A stretch of 64,000 bases of DNA, from positions 26,602,032-26,666,031 of the forward strand of contig CM060173.1 in NCBI GenBank assembly GCA_030549775.1, given 5' to 3'. The notes below the pieces were generated by a model. It worked only from the letters and a program-made list of their open reading frames with translations, did no database searches and had not been told where the DNA came from. This stretch comes from Tamarix chinensis (taxonomy: Eukaryota; Streptophyta; Magnoliopsida; Caryophyllales; Tamaricaceae). The translations under genes and the position numbers were made by a program. Positions 11,280 to 23,176 of this stretch are shown here, one piece after another (the stretch's first letter is position 1; the number at the start of each line of letters is the position of its first letter).

Positions 11280-12400
11280 AACTTAATTAGTTGTGTATGC
11301 CTCTTTATAGTGTAAGTGATTTACTTATTAAGGAAGTACATGAGGGGGGTTTAGCTGGTCATTTTGGTATAAATAAAACTATGGAGATATTACAAGAGCA
11401 ATTCTATTGGCTACGAATGATGAAGTTGGTACAAGCTATTATTGAGAGATATGTGACTTGTCAAAAGAGTAAGAGTTTCTTCCATAAAGGTTTGTATATT
11501 CCTTTACCTGTTCCTAATAAACTATAGGAGGGGGTTAATATAGACTTTATCTTAGGGTTACCAAGGACACAAAAGGGAAACGATTCTATTATGGTAGTGG
11601 TAAATAGATTTTCTAAAATGGCACATTTTATTCCTTATAATAAAATGGATGATGCAACTCATATAGAAATTTATACTTAAAGGAAATAGTACAGTTACAT
11701 GGTATTCCCAAAAGTATGGTTTTAGATAGATAGGTGAAATTTTTGAGTTGCTTTTGGAATACTCTTGGAAATATGTTAAGTACTAAGTTGGTGTTTATTA
11801 CATCTCATCATCCATGAATGGATGGTTGAACTGATGTGACTAATAGGACCTTAGAAACTTTACTAGGAGGATTAGTTAGTAAGAGTACATAAGATTGGGA
11901 TATAAACTTACACATGATGAATTTGCATATAATAAGAGTCCTTCTAGTATTACTCAATTAAGTACGTTTGAAGTTATCTATGGATTTAATCATTATTTGC
12001 CATTAATATGTTTTCATTAAAGAAAGGTGATATTAAGAATTATGATGCTAAAGAAAGAGTTGAATTCTTTAAGAAACTTCAAGAGCAAATTAAGAATAAT
12101 ATTGAGAAATCTAATGCTAAATACCAAATCCAAGCAAACAAAATTAGAATTACACAAGTATTTTCACTAGGATACTTGGTATAGTTACACTTAAAAAAAA
12201 GGAAATATTTCCAAACTTACAAAAAAAATAAACTAATGATAAAAAAGGTGGACAATTGAAAATCTTAAGAAAATTTGAAAATAATGCTTATAAATTAGAA
12301 TTACCTGTAAGACTTTCAACGTTGGTGATTTATCTCCTTATTATAGCGATGCAACTTTGAGGACAAATTATTCTTTATAAGGGAAGAATGATGCAGGAGC
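11280..12400 (+). pseudogene. GY1 integrase remnant
   Basis: The 78-codon stretch 11291-11527 holds the zinc-binding region: HEGGLAGHFGINKTMEIL ... RYVTCQKSKS (HHCC pattern with the last Cys pair reduced to one). It is followed by the core: [35 protein letters not shown] (about 11535-11650, DRFSKMAHF changed to NRFSKMAHF). Near 12320-12360 VGDLSPYYSDATLRTN matches the C-terminal tail of this group. Stops and shifts throughout. Confidence 0.75.
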
Positions 12401-12639
12401 ATCTCCATCTCATTCTTCTCATGTTGGAGGTCAAGATATAATATATTTAGAGATGGTACCGATTGTTCTTAAAAATCTTGAACACATTCATAATAACCCT
12501 AATAATGTTTCATTAAGTTATTCTTACAGATATTATATATGTTTGAAAGAACAAGACTTCACCAAGGATATTTAGTGTGCAAGACAATAACTATACAAGG
12601 GTTACAAAGTTTCATGGAAGATAAAACTATAAGATATGA

Positions 12640-13060
12640 AGCTTGATCACTTGATTATTCAATGTATTATCATGGTTAGGGTTTATGTAGCTTTTATATT
12701 TTATGTATAGTGTGTAATGTATTGTCATTTGTAATTGTAAACCATTATGTATACCATATGGAGGCACATTAGTTTAGTATTTTGTTAATGAGGTTGGTTT
12801 ATTTGGGCTTGATTAATAAAGGATAAGCTCGACCTACATATGTGTGTATATATATATGATGCTTGTACATTTGGTAGCCATTGGACATTATTCAATGAAT
12901 GAAAGATTAGCCAAATTCTTAAGAAGATTTCTACCTCCCTTCCTTTCTCTTCAAGTGAGTTTATCTTGAGATAGTTTAGGCAGTGTTCTTTAGACAAAAC
13001 TTTAATATTTCTCTTTAGAATTCATTTGATCTTGGTGAAGATCAAAATTCCGATCGAACA
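12640..13060 (+). mobile_element. Possible GY1 3' LTR
   Basis: The segment ends with CGATCGAACA at 13060, the kind of U5 end seen in small chromovirus LTRs. It contains a leader-like ATGAATGAAAGATTAGCCAAATTC stretch, written here as two parts: ATGAATGAAAG and ATTAGCCAAATTC (12893-12918). There is no second LTR copy to compare with, so the start is arbitrary. The interval 12400-12640 holds nothing I can identify. Confidence 0.3.
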
Positions 13061-13160
13061 CTTGGTAAAAGATTACTACATCTTTGATTCTTACCTCTAC
13101 TTTGAACAATATTATTCTTTGTAGAGCAAAGCAAAAAGTTCTTGCATTATGAAGGATAAT

Positions 13161-13930
13161 TCATCCAATATCTTCCTTATTAAGGGAGATGAGAATGAAA
13201 TTGTGAATGTAGGTATTGATTTCATGGGTATATGGTATTCCGTACATGCAATGCATGTGACATCCATAAAACAATTTATTAGTGCCTACATCTTTACCTC
13301 TTTTGCACTCTTTATTGGTCAACTCCAGTAGACATAAGGCTACATAACCTATCAAATTGGTAAAAAAAAATGCGTTAGTAGCATGATAGGAACCATTGAA
13401 TTGTTACCTCTTAAGAGGTATTATGATGTTCTCATGTTGGAAGTCTAATAATGAGTGAATTTGTAATAAAATGGTATTGAAAACACCAATTGATGTCTAT
13501 AAGAACCTTTTTTATGTTCTAAGAAAACCTTTTTTGATGTTCCATGAGCACCTTTAGCCCTCATAAGACATCAAAATTTTATGTAATTTCATAAGATAAA
13601 AAAGTATATCTAATTTTTAACTATATTCCATATTTGTTTTGTTTTACCCTAACACATATGTAAGACTTTATTGACTTAAGCATACTTTTTTTTTCTTGCT
13701 TTTTATAGGTATAACCAAATAATCTTCAGATAAGAAAGTATATTTGTTATATTTCTATAATTTATCTCCAATTACAAGGGCCTTTTCTCATATGTTTCCT
13801 TATCCTTAACATATATCAAGTTTTTCCATCTAGGGAAAATTATGTGTGAATGCTTCACTTCAAACTTTATTGCACTTATCCTCTATATTTATATTAATAT
13901 AAAATCTACATAATAAATTATTTGAAGTGG
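13161..13930 (-). pseudogene. MULE transposase, C-terminal part
   Basis: Reading leftward from 13930, SNNLLCRFYIN corresponds to the LLCRWHI motif that follows the second catalytic Asp region of MULE transposases. It is followed by YVKDKETYEKR and a decayed KVLHMG stretch. The open stretch 13355-13161 ends with CHMHCMYGIPYTHEINTYI, the equivalent of the SWIM zinc-finger motif CxxxxxxGLPCAHEI, with the second Cys lost (PYTHEI for PCAHEI). The break at about 13931 falls inside the motif [IF-P-TSNNLLCRW], exactly where the CACTA element begins. Confidence 0.7.
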
Positions 13931-13969
13931 GAGAACCCAATACAAGAATAAGAAAAAATTGCAATGCTA

Positions 13970-14540
13970 TAAATCATCGATAATAAGGAAAAATGTGTTG
14001 CTAATAATTTTTACAAATGATTTTTCATCGATATTAAATCATAGCTACAAATGGATCGATAACAAGCTTATGAATAATGATCTATAGATCATCGGTAATA
14101 AGATGTATCACCAACGATATTTTTGTAGGAAATAAGCTTATTACCAATGATTTGAATATGTTAATTATCTAAAAATTTAAACTTGAGACTTTTATTACTA
14201 AAAATAATATTTTCAAAATTGAAATTATTGTAATTCAAAAAATCTTATTGTTGATAATTTTATCTTGGAAATAAGCTTATTGTAGACGATTTCATGTAAT
14301 TTTTGTTTTAAAAAAAATGGAGAGACCTTATAACTGACAATTTTATCCTTAGAAATAAGCTTATTATAGACAATTTTAGGTGAGAAAAAAATTTGGGGAA
14401 ACATTTTTATTGATGATTTTATCCTTTGTAATAAGCTCATTACCAATGATTTTAGGTGAAAATTTTGAATTTCTTTTTTGGGAAACCTTATTACCGGTGA
14501 TTTTAGCATTGGAAATAAGCTTAGTATCAATGATTTCACT
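13970..14540. repeat. CACTA subterminal repeats
   Basis: At least seven units in direct and inverted orientation have the core AATAAGCTTATTACCAATGATTTT or GATGATTTTAG. They are spaced about 45-110 bp apart (around 14040, 14110, 14135, 14265, 14355, 14430, 14510). Such repeats are the usual binding sites of the TNPA-like protein of CACTA elements. Short open frames over them (14225-14580) are products of the repeat. Confidence 0.7.
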
Positions 14541-14767
14541 AGTTACTTATATAAAATACTGTAATAAATTTAGAGAATAATATATAACACTTAATCCAAA
14601 TATTTTGAATAGTTGTTTAAAATATACAACTACACACCTTTCTTAACTTTATTTGTGATACTTACATGCAATCTAAACAACAAATTTCCCTATGAATAGA
14701 CTTTTTCAACCACATATAGTCCATCAAATGACTTATTACTCCATTTATCCCACACCTTATGGTGCAT

Positions 14768-15300
14768 CTACTTTACTAAAAGGTTCAATAAAGATAAATT
14801 CTTACATTCAAGATATAATTCAAAATCCATCTCTTGGAATAAGTTTTCATAATATTGATCTCTATCATTTTTGAAATCACCATCTAAAGTCCCATTTTCA
14901 TCTCTATTAATCAATAAATCACCACTAAAAGCCTCATTATCATACAAGTCATCTACATGAGACTCATAAGTACCATGTAACAAATTACCCAAAACATGTA
15001 ACATTTTTTCTCCTCTCTCCTCCTTAACTAAAACCGACTCAATTTCACCATTTTTCATAATTTGGCATGAACCCAAAGCATAATATATAACTTTAATCAT
15101 ATTTGGCGGATTCTAAATATTATTATTACAATTATTACAAGGAAAAAAAACACACCCATTTGAATTTAGACAACTTTTTGACGTTGCAATAAAACCTTGA
15201 AGCCTATTATCAAGCTCATCAAACCTATGATTCTAGAGCCTTATCCAACTATTATATAATGCCATCTTGTATGTTAAATTTATTTAAAGTTAATTATTTT
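14768..15300 (-). pseudogene. CACTA TNP2 transposase remnant
   Basis: From about 15290 leftward the broken translation contains SWIRL...FDELDNRLQGFIATS and then VFFPCNNCNN. This fits the N-terminal transposase-associated domain of plant TNP2 (ENGxxxFIxFA ... CPCxKCxN). The open stretch 15100-14768 continues with HVDDLYDNEAFSGDLLINRDENG and YENLFQEMDFELYLECKNLSLLNLLVK, split here by text. It matches the start of the TNP2 domain (PLYPGCKxFSKLSFLVKL). The conserved Gly of the PGCK motif is Glu here. The remaining transposase domain is missing or unreadable. Confidence 0.75.
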
Positions 15301-16020
15301 TGCCCATATTATCAATAAATAAATTTAGCAAATATAATACTATGATATTAATTACATAGACACTTTATAAATTTTTTTACCAAATTACAAATACTATATA
15401 TGACAACAATACACTATATGGTTCCAACATCTAATAAGGAGTCCTAATACAAAAAAAAAACACTAATAGGCTAGTATGACCCAACATGCCTCATAATGAT
15501 CGACTCCTAATTACACCTCAAATGTTCTCAATCTCCTCCTAAAGCTCATGGTAGCATTTAAAGGATAATTCTTGATCACTAATGAGTCCAAAATTCTAAT
15601 AGAATAATGTGCTCTCTCACTTCTTTAGAAGAAGGTCCATCTACTTTGAATGAGTCACTAGGATAATTAGGCTACACACTTGCCTATATCCCATTCATAA
15701 ACCTCCACTCATCATCAATCACTATCAACTCTCTAGTTATCTCATCATCGTGTCTCAAAAAATGTTCACCCTCAATAAATATACAGCTTGGAACACTAGT
15801 GACAAAAAAATATGGATATCTAACCCTCCCTCCTAACCATAGTTGTATAAGTGTCAAGGGTTTACAAAATATAATATGACTTAAATTTGGATAGTCCTAA
15901 ATACAAACCTCTCTCTATCGTACAACCTAGCACATCACTTACCCATCTCATTTGGTACCTAATATCTCTATTAAGAGACATCCTAGAATAATACATAGGG
16001 TGTATGTTAGGTAACATACT
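15301..16020 (-). other. Degenerate, possibly once-coding interval in CACTA
   Basis: On the minus strand around 15840-15700 one frame stays open for about 45 codons (SVPSCIFIEGEHFLRHDDE, ITRELIVIDDEWRF), with further broken frames to 15480. Base composition is less AT-rich than its surroundings. It is probably a remnant of a second element protein or exon; I do not recognise the family. Confidence 0.3.
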
Positions 16021-17900
16021 ACCACGTATAAAAAGGGCACAATATCACAAACCTTAATATCAAAGAATATTTTTAAGTTAATGTAAACTATTATATATCC
16101 TTTCCACTACTAATTAATGTTAAAGATACTTAACAATTAAATGTAGAAATATTCTATTTTTCTAACCTAAGTTATTATTATGATCAATTGCATGCTTCCT
16201 ACTTATAATTCTATGTTATGTATACTCATATTAAATGTTAATAAAAAGGCATTCTTATTTATTACTACTATCATTACTATTAATAAGTAAAAATAATGCA
16301 TATTGAATAAGTGAGACTTTTTCCTTCTAATTTCATTAATCACTCTCTAATCTGCCAATATATAATTATTATTTTTATTTTTTAAAACTACACAAATATT
16401 TTAGTTCCATAATTACATAAGCGTCTAACTATGTAAAATTTAAAAAATATTAAATCATTGGAAATTTTATTTTATTTTGGCTTCATTAATTATTCTATAA
16501 GATTAAAGTTTAAATGCTTACCTAAAATAAGTAATTATTATGGATTAATAATTAAATAGTCTGACTATGCCAAATTTATTAATATGAAATTTTTTCCCTT
16601 CAATTTTTCAATACTAATAGGTATTTTTTTTGGTAAAGTACCTTTACTCGTGAGCATTTTCATTATTATCAAAAACATCAGATAAAAATAGGCATTTGAT
16701 GAGAATTAAAAGAAAATGTAGATGATTGATATATGACTAAAGAATAATTCCCTATATGGATGAAGTAATATTATCACCAAATTTTAATCTCCCTCACCCC
16801 TTCGTGTGAGCTAGGACCTGATAAAATTAAATTGGTTGCAATTATCAACAATCATGACCAGTATAAAAGTCTCTTTCATGCACACCTATTTTTCCCTTTT
16901 TTATCACACTTCAAATTGTACACTTTCATAGTTAAATTAGGTCCACAATATCTAGGTTTATACATAGTTATTAATTATTCTCTATGGTAAAGAAATCTTA
17001 AATATTATTTTTTTATTTTTAAATAACACAAATATATTAGTTGTATAGTTTCTAAAGGGAATAACTATATTGAATGAATATTAAAAAAAAAAGAACAAAA
17101 ATCATATAAATTTATTAATTACTCTCTAAGGTGAAAATTTCTATATTTTCATATATATATTATTTATTGAAATCATTTATTATATTTTTATATAATAACA
17201 AAAGAAAAAAGATTCTAGCAATTTACCTCTTATCATATTTTTTAGAAATTACTTTTTTATACATTGTGAATCAACATTATATATTAATATCTTCCACCTT
17301 TATAATTAATATGTTAGTTAGATAATCTAACATTTTCACATTTTAAGATACTAATTAAACACATAATCTAATACATAATAATTTTTACTAACATGCTTAC
17401 CATAAAAATTAAAATTACATATCACCAAATTTAATTTGTACTAACATACTATCATAAATGCATGTACACTTACTAAGATACATGCTCACATATATATTAA
17501 TAGAAAACTAAACTAAAATAATTATTATACACTAACATACTAATATTTATTCTAATATAGCGTGCGCACTAATAACTACATACAATAATATAATTACACG
17601 CATAACCTAACTACCATGATCTAATTACCAACTCATACAAAATCTAAGTAAAATAATCTAATTAACCAATTGTACTAAACCTAACTACAATAATCTAATT
17701 CAAAAAATTATTTCTACTTATATAATACACAATGATTGACATAAAACAACAAATAAATACCTAATAATATCACCATCAACAAATTAACAGCCCTAAAATC
17801 CATATAAACAATAAGCATATAAAATATTAACAATGTTTTAGAAAATACAACAAAATCTAGCTAATTTAGTGGTCCTCCAACATCAGTGGTGGTGCTTGAG
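16021..17900. other. Very AT-rich interior of CACTA element, nothing recognised
   Basis: Long runs of A/T with repeated short words occur. No open frame above about 65 codons has a recognisable motif, and there is no RNA gene or tandem array. It is likely decayed internal or intronic sequence of the CACTA element. The interval from 17900 to about 18150 is the same, with a purine-rich patch at 17940-18120. Confidence 0.5.
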
Positions 17901-18317
17901 TGGTTCCGCCTACAAAATATCAATCAAGTAATATGGTATAGAAAAAAGGAAAGAAATCAAATTAAAACCAAAACAAACCTTGAAGAGGGGAATAAATTTA
18001 TGGAGAAAGGTTGAAAAGGGAATAACTAAGGGGAAAAGTAAATGAGAAGGGGGGATGGTGGAAAGGGTAAGGGGTAAAATGTAGAGATGATCAAGGTTAA
18101 AGACTAAACAAGGAAATGAAAAGATAAGGTTTGCATTTAGGTTATAAATTCCCCTTAATACCAATGATCCATATCGCCAATAATAAGCAATATATCATCA
18201 GTATTCAAAGAATTAATGAAATGGTATTTTTTATTTATTTTGGCTCTAGACAAATAATTATTTTTATCACGAATGAACAAATCATTGAATTAAGGTATAA
18301 CAATTAATTATAAGGAT

Positions 18318-19985
18318 AATTATTGACTTCTAGTTCCTTGGAAACAATTTTTTCTCTATGGAATTTTAGCCAAAAATATACTTTATTACAAATAAATTTA
18401 TCATCGCTATTAAGAATTTATCTTTAGTATGTTTTTTTCCATGATTTTTTAGGAAATATATTGGTGGGAATTTTGTTCACCCTTAATACTAACGATACAA
18501 TTACTGCTTGACATTTTTTACGACCAAAATTAGATTTGTGCCCTAACTTAATGGCTACAAATAATCAGTAAAGTTATGTCTTATCAAAGATGATAAGTGA
18601 TCAGTGGTATTAAGATCATTAGTATTTACCATTTTTTCATAGTGAATGCAATCCACAACTAAAATTAGCCCTAGGTTTTTGTTGGGGTGACTAGTGGTTA
18701 GAAGCATTGTAGGATCTATTAAGATCTTGAACTTCTCAAGTATCAATGTATAATTTTCTTTCTTCTTGTATGAAATATAATCAAATGTAATATTGAAATT
18801 TAATTACATTAGTCTTAATCCAATAGTCTTAAGTAAATGCACTCCATATCTATTTGTCTTATGCGTATAGTTAATTACTATGACAAAAGGGATTACATAT
18901 AAAATAATAATAAATATAGGGTTCCCAAATAGAAGCTCATTTAGTATATTTGATTCTAGCTTATTTTAGTGACATTAAAAATAAGGATTTTCAACTAATA
19001 TACTCATACTCATATTTCACATAAACCTTTTTTTTTAACAAGCAACTTATTATGTTATGGGTTAAGATGGCTTTTGGTAGGCTTATCAACATAATTTATT
19101 TCTTCTTCTTTCAACTTACTTACAAAAGCATGTCCTTTAGGAGTAATAAGAACAATTATTTACTTCTAGTTCATTGGAAACAATTTTCTCTACATGAATT
19201 TTTGGACAAAAAATATACTTTATTACCAATAAACTTATTATCGATATCAATAATTTATATTCAGTAAGTTTTTCCATTGATTGTTTAGGAAATATATTGG
19301 TGGAAAATTTTGGTATCCCTTAATACCGATGATAAAAGTATTACTTGGCATTTTTTGCAACCAAAAATATATTTGTGCTCGAACTTAATAGCTATAAATA
19401 ATAATCAAAGTGAATGCATTTCATAACTAAAATTGTCCCTAGGTCTTAGTTAGTGTGAATGGTGGTTAGAAGCATTATAGGATCTATTAAGGTATTGAAC
19501 TTCTCAAGTACAAACATATAATTTTCTTTCTTTGTATATGACATATGACCAAATACAATATTGAAGTTTAATTACATTGGTGTTAATCCAATAATATTAA
19601 GTAAAGGAACTCTATACCTATTTGTCTCATACGTATAGTCCATCACTAAGACAAAAAGGAATGCATATAAAATAATAACAAATACAGGGTGCCACAATAG
19701 AAGCTCACTTAGTACATTCGATTTAATAACACTGAAAATAAGGATTTTCAACTAATATACTCATTACATGTTGTAATTTCATTTGGCCATTTATTTCTTT
19801 CAATTTAATCTTCTATCAAGCCTTATAAATATGTCTCTTCATACTCATATTCCTTATTAACGTTTTTTAAAGAAGCAACTGATTATGTTATGGATTAATA
19901 TGGATTTTGGTAGGTTTATCAATGTAACTGTTTTTCTTCTTCTCTTAACTTACTTAAAAAAGCATTTCCTTTAAGAGTATTTTCT
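18318..19985. repeat. Direct tandem duplication (~0.83 kb) across the CACTA/MULE junction
   Basis: Copy 1 (18318 to about 19152) and copy 2 (19153 to about 19985) share long matching stretches. One is GACTTCTAGTTCCTTGGAAAC against TACTTCTAGTTCATTGGAAA (read to 20 bases). Others are GGTTAGAAGCATT...GGATCTATTAAG and AATAAGGATTTTCAACTAATA (first 20 bases shared). Each copy holds the right end of the CACTA element followed by MULE sequence. Copy 2 has lost about 50 bp including the CACTA tip near 19407. Copy 1 lacks about 80 bp present in copy 2 at 19765-19845. Confidence 0.8.
18645..19152 (-). pseudogene. MULE transposase catalytic region, duplicate copy 1
   Basis: The open stretch 18746-18555 reads ILEKFKILIDPTMLLTTSH, NKNLGLILVVDCIH. 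It corresponds to the segment of MULE transposases that leads into the second catalytic Asp (LxxLxxxxxxxPxxIVTDxDLALMNAI). Upstream, around 18860-18830, TNRYGVHLL matches the TNRYRLPLL motif. It ends at the CACTA tip at 18644. Confidence 0.65.
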
Positions 19986-20324
19986 AAATCATGGTTATGT
20001 ATTCCATTATTAACCAATGCTTGCTATCCTCTATGTTTTCATCACTGGTAAGCATAAAAAGGACAATGACACTTCTTTGAGCCTATATTTCACACATTAT
20101 CACCAACCGTAAAACTAGTACATACATACATACCTAACCCCTCTTTCACATCCAATTGATACCATACCAACTCCCTTACTATTTCCTTTCTTCCAATATT
20201 TTATGATTAAAACCATCATATAATGTCTACTAATATTGCGAATCCATGCTATAAGCTCATCAAGATTAGAAAATATTTGACCTTTCATGAAAGTTATTTC
20301 ATAATTATAGACCCTAAAACACAC
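19408..20324 (-). pseudogene. MULE transposase, N-terminal and central region (copy 2)
   Basis: From 20324 leftward: GQIFSNLDELIAWIRNISR ... VSIGCERG, the FAR1-like N-terminal pattern (FxSRDELIxWxRxxxRxxGFxxVxxxS ... LxCERGGxYR). Next come KKCHCPFML and HNHDLENTLKGNAFLSKL, the KxCxCPFxL and HNH signatures that complete the zinc-binding WRKY-GCM1-like fold. Then, near 19640-19590, VMDYTYETNRYRVPLLNIIG is the first catalytic Asp region of the MULE domain (VMDxTYKTNRYRLPLLEIVG), with Asp kept. It continues as EKFNTLIDPIMLLTT to about 19408. Frameshifts and stops interrupt it. Confidence 0.75.
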
Positions 20325-20642
20325 ATTCAGATATTATTTATCTTAGAAAGCATTAAATAAATCTCAAGTAGCATAAGATAGGAAAACACGGAACACTAGC
20401 TTCGCTAGGGAAAGCTATGTTAATAGCTGATGCAACCCCTAGAGAGCTACGACAAGATCTCACATCAGGCTAGGCTAGTTGTGTTAAGATCTCACATTAG
20501 GCTAAGTCAACTATGGTAAGATCTCACATTGGTCATGCCTACCTGTGATGAAAGCTGATGTTGGCGCATGTTAGTTATGTAACCTTTTCACCTTAGCATA
20601 AGTTAGATGCATTAATTTTGTATATTGTTTCCACATTGTATT
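20325..20642. other. Spacer between MULE remnant and E7, with a short tandem repeat
   Basis: No gene is seen. It contains the 32-bp tandem repeat described separately and two imperfect GCTAGGGAAAGCTATG-like words near 20403. The last bases before the LTR start are TTGTATT. Confidence 0.5.
20454..20549. repeat. 32-bp direct repeat, three copies
   Basis: Units starting AAGATCTCACAT begin at 20454, 20486 and 20518, giving an exact 32-bp period. The first two units are about 75% alike over the full unit, and the third is recognisable in its first half. Confidence 0.8.
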
Positions 20643-23176
20643 TGTAACACCCCAAAATTCTTGAAAACCTAATTTTCATAACATATTCGTGTTGATTAAA
20701 GTTTTAATTTAATTTTAATTGGGTTATTTATTTAAAATTGTGATTCTTGTAAATATCTAATAAGTTTTTAATTCATTTAATGATTTTATTAATGTTTTTG
20801 AATTTATATTAAATTTTAATTATTCATTTATCATTGAGGACAATTATAGATAAATTCATTTATGATTACAATTTTATTAAATTCCCATGATTTAATTTTT
20901 GTTAATTTTTTTTATTTTTATCACGTGTTTTTATTTAAATATTATAATTCATTTTCAATCATAACATTGTTGTGTGATTATGATTTTATTTTAGAATTAT
21001 TTTTTAATAGAAATATATTATTTTAAATTATAAAATCTCTTAGAAGTACTAAAATCATTAAAAACAATTTTTATCCATAGGAAAAACTTCTATTTTTGAT
21101 TTTTTTACAAGCTCAATAAGAGATTTGGAAATTCTTAAATTAAAGGTTTTTGCAACTTCAAAAATAGTTTTCTATTATTTTTTTATTTTAGTTAATAAAT
21201 TAATTTTTCAAAAATATTTGAAATTAATTATAGTCATTAAATTTTTTTATAAACATATTTTTGTGATGTATTTTAAATATTATTTTGAAATCATAGTTTT
21301 ATTTTTAATAAGTGTTGTGATTTATTTTAAATAACATGTTTTATCAAATGAACGTTTTGCTTTTTTTTTTTATGTAGAAATTCCTTATAAAATTATTTAA
21401 GTTAAATATATTGAAGTTGATTTCTTTGATACTATTTAGATATTTTCATATGAAATTAGTTTCATGCAACCAAAAAAGAAGAATAAAATGCCTTATTTTC
21501 TTTCTCTATTATGTTCTCATATTCAGAACAAGTAAACCCTTAACCCTCTTTCCCTACCTCCCACTTTTGTCAACTTAGAACACCATCACCACTGGGGTAT
21601 GAGACCACTGTAGCGCTTAGTAGAGCATGAAACCAATAGTACATGCTATCAACAAACCATCAGCATGAGCCACCACGACAATGCTCGACCCCGCTGAAGC
21701 TCCAGTCCAACTGCCTGAGCAATGACATTGCTCCTTTTCTTGGTTGAGCTCCTCTAGGCTTGTAATGGAAAATTACACTTAAATATAATTTTTTCTAATC
21801 CTAACCTCTAATTTTGATTGATTTTGTATGAGTTAGCTCCAATTAAGCTATATTGATGGTTTGATTATGTTTATATAAGTTAGATGATTGATTTGGCTGG
21901 GTTGATTGTAGTGTACAGGGTCACTTTATGAAAATTAGATGTTTAACCCAGTTATGTATGGATTACTCAAATTTATCCAATTAAGCTATTCTTGATAAAT
22001 TGATTATACATTATGCTTTAAAATGCCTTTAATTTTATGTTAAAAGTGTCAATTTGAGAAAATTATGTGAAATCAATCAAAATTATATTTTTAAGTCAAA
22101 GATAGTTATTATATCCTTATGTGTTGTTGTGTTTTGTTCCATATCTTGGCTATTCTAGAAGCATGTTAAGGTTTTTTAAGGAAGCATGTAATTTTTTGTT
22201 ATGATATGTAAACAAGAGAGTGTATGCTTAAATGCTCTAGAATTATTCTTTTGGTATCATGTTCATTAATGTGAATACAAAGTGGTTGATTTCATTAGTG
22301 TTAATTATTTCTAATTTTGATAAGAACATTAGTGAGGGGTTGTGTTTGATAGATGCAATCATGGATATAAGTGATGAATAATTTAAGTGATAAGTGAAAT
22401 AAATAAAATAAGGTTGTTTTATGCTAATTATGGATTAGCTGATGGTTTTAGTCCATCTACAGATGTCGGTTGATCTATTATTGATAGATCAATTAGTGGT
22501 TTTATAGCCCACTTGGATTTCCTCTAAGGTAGGGTCATGTGATAGACACAATCCCTATGATTTCATATGTGTAGTGGAGGTAATACGATAATGAACCCCC
22601 TCTATCTCTACTCTATAGGTGACCTATAGGCCTTATAAGGGGGTATATATACTTAAAGGTGAGGGTATCGTAAGCGGTTGTGTTGTCCATATTTGTCGAG
22701 CTATAAGTCACAGTGTTAAGCATAGTTCTAGTGTTATAGGTTAAAGTTTTTACCATAGCTGTAGAGCTGTAAGTGACGTGTTCATGTGGTTTTCTTTGGC
22801 CACCATGCCTTCGAGATCATGCAGTTTCCTTAGCTACTTATCTATGGATCTTTGTGTGTATTCCTTGGCCATCGTGCCTTGGATGCGAGAAGTACTATGT
22901 TTTAGAAATGGATAAGTGGAACATGTGAATTGTGATATCATATATATATCTATATATATAAAGAATGAGTAATAATGTAAAATGAAATGTGTGATGGAAT
23001 ATGTTTTTGTGGTATTAATTAGAAATAGGTTATATCAGCTAAAGTGGAAAGGTTACATGAAATACGTAAATGGCGTGAATGGTCATGAATAGAGGGAATG
23101 ATTGTGCACAAGGGAATATGTCAACTTCCTCGATTAATAGATGTTCTCTTATTTTCTTATATTTTACCATGTTATT
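20643..23176 (+). mobile_element. E7: 5' part of a TGTAACACCCC-type LTR, cut by the Athila element
   Basis: It starts with TGTAACACCCCAAAATTCTT at 20643, the same terminal sequence as the other LTRs in the window. It runs through very AT-rich sequence, then a GC-richer part (21540-21760) and a part with repeated words such as CCTTGGCCATCGTGCC / CTTTGGCCACCATGCC (22795, 22865). It stops where the Athila LTR begins at 23177. The expected GGGGTGTTACA end is absent, so the rest was displaced or lost. No coding domains were seen; the plus-strand frame at 21125-21334 is AT-rich noise. Confidence 0.6.

Larger units (their letters stand above)
7645..13060 (+). mobile_element. GY1: decayed Ty3/gypsy retrotransposon (chromovirus-like)
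   Basis: The remnants occur in canonical Ty3 order on the plus strand: gag, zinc knuckle, protease, RT, RNase H, integrase. The wording of the motifs (DEWKNAF...YGLYEW in RT, LCDVLPMDACGILFGIPW in protease) is that of CRM/Reina/Galadriel-type chromoviruses; the exact lineage is not resolved. Every domain has stops and frameshifts. The left side is cut by E2 and no 5' LTR was recognised. A possible 3' LTR ends near 13060 (see separate entry). Confidence 0.8.
13934..18644 (-). mobile_element. CACTA (En/Spm) DNA transposon inserted in the MULE gene
   Basis: The right end read inward is CACTATGAAAAAATGG (18644 leftward), a CACTA-type terminus. The left end near 13938 (CCAATACAAGAATAAG) is a decayed match to the common CACTACAAGAAAA end. 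Dense subterminal repeats of the form AATAAGCTTATTACCGATGATTTT lie just inside the left end (13970-14540), with relatives inside the right end (18150-18500). The element encodes a TNP2 remnant on the minus strand. The MULE reading resumes on both sides. A clean 3-bp target duplication could not be recognised. The boundaries are uncertain by a few bases. Confidence 0.65.
13161..20324 (-). mobile_element. MULE (FAR1-type Mutator-like) transposase gene, split and duplicated
   Basis: Minus-strand pieces read in transposase order from high to low coordinate: an N-terminal DNA-binding-like region (20324-19990), the central MULE catalytic region (19980-19408 and a duplicate 19152-18645), then, after the inserted CACTA element, the rest of the catalytic region and the SWIM-like C-terminus (13930-13161). 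The family relatives are FAR1/FHY3-like MULE transposases, which cut and paste DNA. Stops and frameshifts make it a pseudogene. Terminal inverted repeats were not found. Confidence 0.75.
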
